Assembly (NCBI GenBank): GCA_964023205.1 | Contig: OZ026844.1 | Location: forward strand, 35,139,326 to 35,203,325 | Reading direction: 5' to 3' | DNA length: 64,000 nucleotides | From: Lutraria lutraria | Lineage: Eukaryota > Mollusca > Bivalvia > Venerida > Mactridae | Shown: positions 24,501-33,500 of the stretch, in pieces | Layout: each line of letters opens with the position of its first letter | Numbering within the stretch: the stretch's first letter is position 1 | Translations under genes and position numbers: made by a program | Notes under the pieces: generated by a model | What the model saw: the letters and a program-made list of their open reading frames with translations, nothing else | Told to the model about the DNA's origin: nothing | The model's database searches: none

Positions 24501-27500
24501 TAAAAATGAAATTATTTTTTTGAAAGAATAATATTTTTCCTAAATTTACGTTAAAGATACCTAAAATTTTGTCTAAGAAAATTCATGTAGACAATGGACA
24601 TTTTTTTACATTAATTTTATCTGATACTTCTAAGATACAAATATTTGTGTTGTATTTATTACTTTGGGTAAGTTTATGTTATTATTTACAGGTTGATGTT
24701 GCTAAGAGAGCTTTTCAGTCTGAAGATGCTGTGGAAGAAGAAGATGAAGATCGTGAAGCATCACCTAAAGCTGTCGGTCACAATATCTTCATCCTGGCTA
24801 AACAGGTAGTGTGCATTACTGAGAAAGTAGGCAATTGCTTACAGAGGATGGGAGTCTAGTACTGGTTCTTCTCAGGAATGTCCACCTCATATGACTCAGA
24901 CTGTTGAAAAGGGGCGTAAAACTCAAACAAACAAACAGCATTAGTACAGATGACTCATTATTTTCGGAACAAAATATGCTTAAAATATTTTGTCAGAAAT
25001 GCTAATGAAATCACTGTGTAGAGTTGTATAGTTTATACAGGTACATGTATTTAGTATTATGCTAGACATTGGCCTGCCGAATTTCATGATTTTGTTCAGA
25101 CCCGCCTCCATGGTCGAGTGATTAAGGTCGCTGACTTCAAATCACTGTAACCTCTCAGTGATAGAGGGTTGTGGGTTCAAACCCAGCTATCGACCTTGTC
25201 TCTTTATGTGAGAAAGTAGGCAGTTGCTTACAGAGGATGGATGCCTAGTACTGGTTCTTCCCACAAACAATGGTTAGGTGATCTGTCCGCCTCATATATC
25301 TCCGACTGTTGAAAAGGGGTGTAAAACTAAAACAAAAGATTTTATTTATTTCTCCCCTACCCCCTAGTTGAGGTTAGCTTAAGTATTGATTGTGGATGAG
25401 CTCTGTCTGGTAAACCATGTCACTCTGTGATACAGTCCTGGATAATGGATTTATTATAAGAGCATTTGTAATGAACATTCTGACCATATTGGCCTTAGAT
25501 GATTATGATAGAATTGGGTCCTGGAACCTGTTTGTATTTATTATAAATTTATTTCTATATTTCAGTTATCTCAACATAATAAAGAGTTGTCTAACCTGTT
25601 AAAACCATGTGGTGACTTATATGGTGATCAAGCCTTGGAGTTCTATGCTAAACACACAGCTCAGATTGAAGTGAGTTACAGTTTTATATATCTATTGTAT
25701 TAGTAAAAGGTCAAATATCTATTGTATTAGTAAAAGGTCAAATATCTATTGTGTTAGTAAAAGGTCAAATATCTATTGTGTTAGTAAAAGGTCAAATATC
25801 TGTTGTATTAGTAAAAGGTCAAATATCTGTTGTATTAGTAAAAGGTCAAATATCTATTGTATTAGTAAAAGGTCAAATATCTATTGTATTAGTAAAAGGT
25901 CAAATATCTATTGTATTAGTAAAAGGTCAAATATCTATTGTATTAGTAAAAGGTCAAATATCTATTGTGTTAGTAAAAGGTCAAATATCTATTGTGTTAG
26001 TAAAAGGTCAAATATCTGTTGTATTAGTAAAAGGTCAAATATCTGTTGTATTAGTAAAAGGTCAAATATCTGTTGTATTAGTAAAAGGTCAAATATCTAT
26101 TGTATTAGTAAAAGGTCAAATATCTATTGTATTAGTAAAAGGTCAAATATCTATTGTGTTAGTAAAAGGTCAAATATCTATTGTGTTAGTAAAAGGTCAA
26201 ATATCTATTGTATTAGTAAAAGGTCAAATATCTATTGTGTTAGTAAAAGGTCAAATATCTATTGTATTAGTAAAAGGTCAAATATCTATTGTATTAGTAA
26301 AAGGTCAAATATCTATTGTATTAGTAAAAGGTCAAATATCTATTGTGTTAGTAAAAGGTCAAATATCTTTTGTGTTAGTAAAAGGTCAAATATCTATTGT
26401 GTTAGTAAAAGGTCATAATTATATATATTGTAATAGTATAGGTTACTTACCTGTTGTGTTCATATCACGGCATTATTTCACTAAGGCATCTCCAGTTCAT
26501 TAGGTCATTACTGTATTAAAATATTGTATGTTGTTCACAAACACATTATTGTGTATGTCATACTAGGATGTTACAAAAAACTTCTATCTTTCAGGTTGTC
26601 AGACATGACAGAACAATGGAGAAGATTGTTTTCCCGATACCTGAAATCTGTGGTTTTCTTACAGATGAAACAAAACATCATGTGTTTAATACTGCTGAAA
26701 GAGATGAACAAGGAAGTAAAGTATCCGATTTCTTTGAGAAAGCTGAAGACATGTATAATGAGATGATTTGGCAACGAGATCTCAGAGGTGAGATTTCTCT
26801 TTATATGTGTGGTTGTAAGGCAAAGGTAATACTAGGATTTAGAGTCTACAGGTGTTAGCACTGTAGGGAACTATAGGTTTGCTGTCCGTCCGCCGTTTGT
26901 CTGTTCACTTCAATCTGGATCCTGATATAACTTATATAATATTAAAGCAAGATTAATGAAGCTTGGTATGTGAATTGGCGACAGTGTGGAGATTATGCAT
27001 GTCATTTTGTTTTTCCCTCTGGCCAACATTGTGGTTGCTATGATAATGTAAATAGTCAAAATATGGTCACAACATCTTGATCATGTGATTACTTAAATAC
27101 TTTTTATGCTAGGTTGATGAAATATGGCCTGTGAATATCTACATATATAGATAGAAATATTGAGATAGTGTATGTTAATACCTAAGCATAGATATTCTTC
27201 GACTGGATACTTCAGATTTCAGGATGTCTCCACCCATTCATTGTCATGTCTCAACAGGTATTGGGCTAATGTGTTGCAAGCAACGCCAGTGACTTTTTTT
27301 TACACAGTTTAAATTCTAAAGAATCTTGAATTCATTGTGTGTGGCTGGTGATGTGCATGTGACTTTTATATTCTTAGACTTGGAAATGCATTAAGTTGAT
27401 GTTTTATTCACCAAATTTGTGTTTTATCATTTCAGCAAGTCCATATTTATCCTGGTTCAGCAGCCATATGTCATTCTGGGGAAATATTGCCTTCAATTTT

Positions 27501-30500
27501 GCTGTCCTTATTAATCTACTGGTAGCTTTTTTCTATCCATTTGAAGACAGCAAAAGAGGTTTGTGTTACATACTTGTACAGTTATTTATTTAATATCTTG
27601 AAAAAAAAATCCATAATGAACTGAAATAATGGTGCTGGCATTTTAATCTTCTCTCATTTCTCTTCATCTTATTACAATTATGACATTTTTTGCTTTCAGA
27701 ACTTGATTCAAGGTTGTCTGGACTTGTATGGACAGCCATGTTGGCCTCATTAGCACTTGTTATCACCATAGCAACACCATCTAGTATCATTACATTAATA
27801 GCTTCTATAATTCTGAGAATGATATTTTCTGTTGGAGTGGAGCCTACACTTTGGTTGTTGGGTGTTCTAAATGTAAGTACATGTGTACTAAGAAATCAGT
27901 CCTGAGACATTGTTTATTACATTGTATATAATGGTAATTGTATATTTTTTCCATTATAATCAGACTAAGTCGAACATCAAACAGTTGGTTTCCATTTGAT
28001 AACTTAACTTTAGTTATGCTTGACCTATTGCTATCAAACTTGGTATGTAGGAAAATGTTATAGATAACTAGCTTAGGATGTATTTTTGAGGGTCAAGGAC
28101 TCAAGGTCACTGTTGCTAAAATAAGGAAAACGTTTTCTGCTCAATAAACTGTTGAAAACTGATTTTGGGGTATTGTAGTTGATTTGTGGTCTTTGGGTAG
28201 AATGCTCCATCATGGAGCCTATTAATGAATGTGACTTCTGCTAAGTAACACAGGAGAATTGATTGATACTACTAGTTTCAAAATCTCTATAAACTATTCC
28301 TGAAATATTTGACTGTATTGTCATTTTTACTTAATTTGGAATCTTAACATTCCATATCATTTTTGCAGGTAATAAACAAAGGAATTTTCCTAATTAGCAT
28401 GATGGGAAATCGAGGGACGTTCAATAAACCATGGAGACTTGTGATAACTGATTTCAATTTTGTGTACCATGTGACACATCTTGTTCTTTGTGTTCTTGGG
28501 CTCTGTGTTCATGAATTCTTTTACAGTTTACTGGTAAGTTTGTGATTACCCCTGTGTATGATGTCCTTGGTGCATCAAATGCTTTACAACCTCATTAGTT
28601 AATATGAGTCAAGCCCCTTTTTATGCCATTTTTGGGTCCTGTATTCTCCCCTGTTCTCAAAGTAAAAAGTATATATTTTCCCCACTGAGAGAAAAAAATT
28701 CTCCATCATTAAAAAAAAATTTAGTGTTTCATGATATAGATTTCACCTATGGAAGGGACCGGACAGCCCTGTTTCCCCAAAACAGTAAATAAAATTTACC
28801 CAGTGATTAATTTTAACCAATACTTGTACTATTGGATGCTGGCAGGAAGTTCCATTTTAACTGAAGTAATTGCTTGCTCTGCCTTTAACCGTCATAGACA
28901 ATATTTATATATATGTACTCAGTTTTGTGGTGTTTATTTATTATTGTATTGTTACATTTCAGTTGTTAGATGTTGTCTACAGAGAGGAGACGTTAATCAA
29001 TGTCATGAAGTCCGTGACAAGGAATGGTCGATCCATCATCCTTACAGCTGTCTTGGCTTTTATTCTTATATACATGTTCTCTATTGTTGGTTATATATTT
29101 TTTCAAAGTGATTTCCTCATGGAGTTTGATCGAGTACCCCAGTTATCAGAAGTGAAAAGTAAGTACAGCACAACCTTGCTAATCCAGACCCCTCTTCATC
29201 AAAATATGCTGACCTTTAATGGCAGGTGGCCTCTATTTGTAGGTCATTTTGTTCCAAATGATCAATTATGATTTTTAAAAAATGGCCTTTATTCACAGGG
29301 TGGCCTATATTAACACAAATTAGGTTAACACAAGCACAGTAGTTCACTATTCTATTCAGTCGTCAAAGTTTTCAATTTGTAATTTATTTGTAAAACTTAT
29401 AATTGAGTATTATTATAACATTATTTTTCTGTTCATTTTAAGATATGACTGAAACATGCAGTGATGAAAATTGTACAGAAACAGCAGTTAATCATTACAC
29501 AGAAAATTCAGGTAAGGAAATCAGATTATTCTCTGCTCAAATACCTAGCTCAATAACAAGACTTCCCATTGGTCTCTTACAAGACTGTTTTCAGAATCAA
29601 CCAATCAGTGATGGAGTCATAAGACTTGTCTTCAAGTTAGGAACTTTATGGTGCGATATTCTTGTATCACTGAATTATCTCTTAATAATCATGCTGTAGG
29701 ATACAAGGAGTCAGATTGTGTTTAAATTGATAAGATCTCACCCTCTCAGTTCCTGTAAGACTGACAAGTGAGATCCATTACAGCATTATATTACCAATGT
29801 CTCGTCTCACTATGGCTAATCATTTTCATCATTTTTGGAAACAGCTTTCCATAGCTGTACTCGCTGAGCGTGCATGAATATCAATACAGACCAAAGTACT
29901 ACGTTTTTCTACATCCTCCATGCAATTGTTAAACTAATTACCATTCCATGTTGCAGTGAAAGTTTATGTAAGTTCAGTTTCCATGAGTACTTTCAGTACT
30001 TTGATTTTATTTACCGACCCAAAACTTAAGATTCAGCAAGATAGTGTTATAATGATACTCACTAGTTGTTGGTGTTATGTTTTGTTTAAAGATGAAGGTG
30101 ATGGGGATGATAATAGTGTAGAAAGAGCCTGTGATTCATTGATGATGTGTATATTAACGACACTGAACCAAGGATTACGTAATGGTGGAGGTATCGGGGA
30201 TGTTTTACGTAAACCCAATTCTCATGTAAGTACAATAATTATTTACGTTCATGTTTTATTCTTATTTCTGTTACCAAATTTGACCGTTGTTGTTGTTAAT
30301 GAACAGTACAAAACTGTTATTTTAAATTATATTCATTATTTATTTCTAGTTGAATAATATATTAATTTCTCAGTTTCTTCATATATGAGATGATTCTACT
30401 ATACTATGTATTTGTATGGTGTACATTGTATCATAGTATATTGTTCTTGAAATGATTATTATTGTTGGAGATAGTGTTACCATTTTTAAAAATATTTTTC

Positions 30501-33500
30501 AGGAGCCGTTGTTTGTCGCACGAGTTGTGTATGATCTTCTATTTTTCTTCATCGTCATTATTATCATCTTGAATCTCATTTTTGGTGTTATCATCGACAC
30601 ATTTGCTGACTTGAGAAGTGAAAAACAGAACAAAGATGAAGTTCTACGCAACACATGTTTCATTTGCAGTTAGTATCTTATTTGTATGGATATTTTCTCC
30701 TAATTCACTTAAAAGTCAAATCTGTATTAATGTCCTTTTTTGGGATAGAAAAAATGGTCTTGTTTAGAGATACTTGGAAAAAAGCATAGGGTAAGTTGGT
30801 CAACAACTTATCTGATTGATTTTTTAAATCATACATGTACAGTGCAACTTCTTCAAAACCAGCCTCTCTTAAACCCCCAACATGGGTATGAAAGGGAGGT
30901 AATGGCTGGTGGGTGGTTTTCCTTGATTTTTAAACTGTTTTCATGTCAGGGAGAGATTTTTTAAAATATTTTATATTAAATGGTTTTTTGAATCACTGCA
31001 AAAAATTCTGAATGAAGCAAGATGATTCTTTGATCAGTCCAGATAAGAAACTTCAAAATGTATGAAGATTTATGTTATTAAATTTTTTCAAAACAATTTT
31101 TAACAGAAATTAAAATTTGAATTAGAAAGAGGAGTTTATATGGTTTAAACCCATCGTCTGCTTCAGCTATTCATAGATTCACTTCAGTAAGTCAGCATTC
31201 ACTGTATATCTATCACTGATAAAACAATGTAGAGAGAGAGTTCATTTGATAAAACAATGTAGAGAGATAGTTAATTTGCATCAGATAGTCTGATAGGATG
31301 TTGCATCTTTAAGCAACAACAGCATGATTTTCCCAACTGTACCTTTTAACTATTAATTTGAACTCTTTAGAGCAACAACATGTCAACAACAACAACATAA
31401 TATTGCTTCTGCCAAAAGATGTTGCTGTTTTAGAGAGGTTGCACTGTACATTTCATTCTTTGGGTGTACAATTTGACCTCTTTTATGGTGTATGGAACCT
31501 CCTCTCCAATGCAGCAAAATGGCTGCCATTTTCAATATGGTGATCAAACAACTAACATTTACCTTTTTTTATCCTTTATTTGCTCTTTTTGTTATTTTAG
31601 GTTTACCAAGAAGTGCCTTTGATAATAAATCTGTTTCATTTGAGGAACATATAAAGTTTGAACACAACATGTGGCATTATTTGAACTTTATTGTTCTTGT
31701 GAAAGTAAAAAAATCAACAGAATTTACAGGACCTGAGAGTTACGTATCAGAAATGGTGAAGGTATGTAAACTTCTGTGGACTGGTTTTTGCTTGAGGATT
31801 GTATTTTTGTACATATGTGTGATGTTGCGTTGATGCATTTTGTCGGTTCTTGCAAGATTTTTAGTCCATTTGTTTTGGATAAAAAGCTAAGTACTTGAGA
31901 CATAATTTTATTTTTGATATTTTCTATATCAACTCGAAATTTTGACATTAAACATACAAAATGAAGTTTTTACAGTCAGGGTCCCCTTCATGAAATATTG
32001 GTTATATCAGTACACAGAGTATGTTTACTGTAATACTGTATGGAATGATTTTTGATGCTTAAAGTAGTGTCGTACAGTACTTAGCTAATTATTGATCTGA
32101 TTTATTACATTGTGATTGATAATATCCAGGTATGGGTAACCCACTTAATCCTTACCAAAGTATGTATAATTGATATATTACTACTGCAAGCCTGAAATTT
32201 ATGAGTAAAAGATTTGAGATTTGGTCTAAATCTCACTAAAAGATCTGAGATTGGTCTAAATCTCACTAAAATAAGATTTGAGATTGGGTTAAATCTCACT
32301 AAAAGAAAATTTATGATTGGTCTTAATCTCACTAAAAAGATTTATGATTGGTCAAAATCTCACTAAAACAAGATTTGAGATTAAATCTCACTAAAACAAG
32401 ATTTGAGATTTGGTCTAAATCTCACTAAAGAAGAATCGAGATTAGGCTAAATCTCACTAAAAGATTTGTGATTGGTCTAAATCTCACTCAAAGAAAATTT
32501 GAGATTGGGTCCAAATCTTCGACTGCAGGTTATGCTATATTCTTCGATTTCTAGTATGATTAATACAGAGTTCTCTACAATCATTTTTTGTTCTCAGATA
32601 ACAAATAGGCAAAACATTGATTATGAATACTTTTTGCCTTCTGAGAATAATTTGTTTTTGTTTACCAAGATATGATCATTTTTGTTGCTCACCCATGTGT
32701 TTTATTGCATACTGTCAATGGAATTTAGATGTTGTATTGATACTTTAATTTTGTCCATCAGCCAAAAATTATCAAATTGGCTCAAATTTACCAATTGTTG
32801 AGATGAATGTATTGTATTTAAAGGGTATGATAATTAAATAGGCCTATGTTTGTTTTAAGTTTCTATCAGGCTAAAAAACATGGCTAGTTTACGTTTACTT
32901 AACCAAAAAATAAGGTGTGCACGTCGTAAAAACTTTTTCTAAACATCCCTTTGCACTTTGGCCCCAAAAGAATAATTCTATACATTTGATTTTGATGTTA
33001 TTAAATTTAGTTTTATTGACTCTTGTATTTGATACACAATCCAAATACCTCCCATTGTACAGTATGTGTGACATAACTGTATATCAAAGTCAGTGAATGA
33101 AAATGTAATAATACAACCATAACAAAACATCATAAGTAAACTTTATAAGATTAATAATTTGGTAAAATAAGTGAATATAATTAACCTCAAGTTAATCACA
33201 GGGGTTGTAATATTCCGGAAATCCGGATTTAAAGCCGCCAGAGGCGCTTTTGAGATCGATGTAAATCCGAGTTTTTTTTGGGGGGGGGTACGGATTGGGA
33301 TGGCTGTTAGCACATCCCAGCATCTGGATCACTTGGGCGTTTTTCCTATTCACTAACACTTGGTTAACAAGCGTCTATATACACAAGAGTATTTGCAATT
33401 GCAGAACGAATATTTAGCTTAAAACTTGAAGTTAATCGAAGCTTATGAACTTTTAAATCGTTGACAATTTGTTGGTTAATGGGTCCATAAAATGAATAAT

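Larger units (their letters stand above)
19709..24691 (+). other. IP3R intron (5.0 kb)
   Basis: Contains a dispersed repeat (21205-21455), a candidate cassette exon (21704-21766) and a 27-bp minisatellite (22630-23260). The rest is AT-rich; short open frames such as that at 24311-24523 look like chance. Confidence 0.75.

Noticed and set aside
25687..26415. CRISPR-like regular array
   Set aside because: Units are contiguous with no unique spacers, and the DNA is from an animal.
25751..26503. 250-codon open frame of repeated VLVKGQISI
   Set aside because: It is the 27-bp minisatellite read in a period that is a multiple of three, inside an intron; no conserved domain or gene context.
28626..28635. 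CArG-like CCATTTTTGG in an IP3R intron
   Set aside because: A single AT-rich 10-mer is expected by chance in sequence of this composition.
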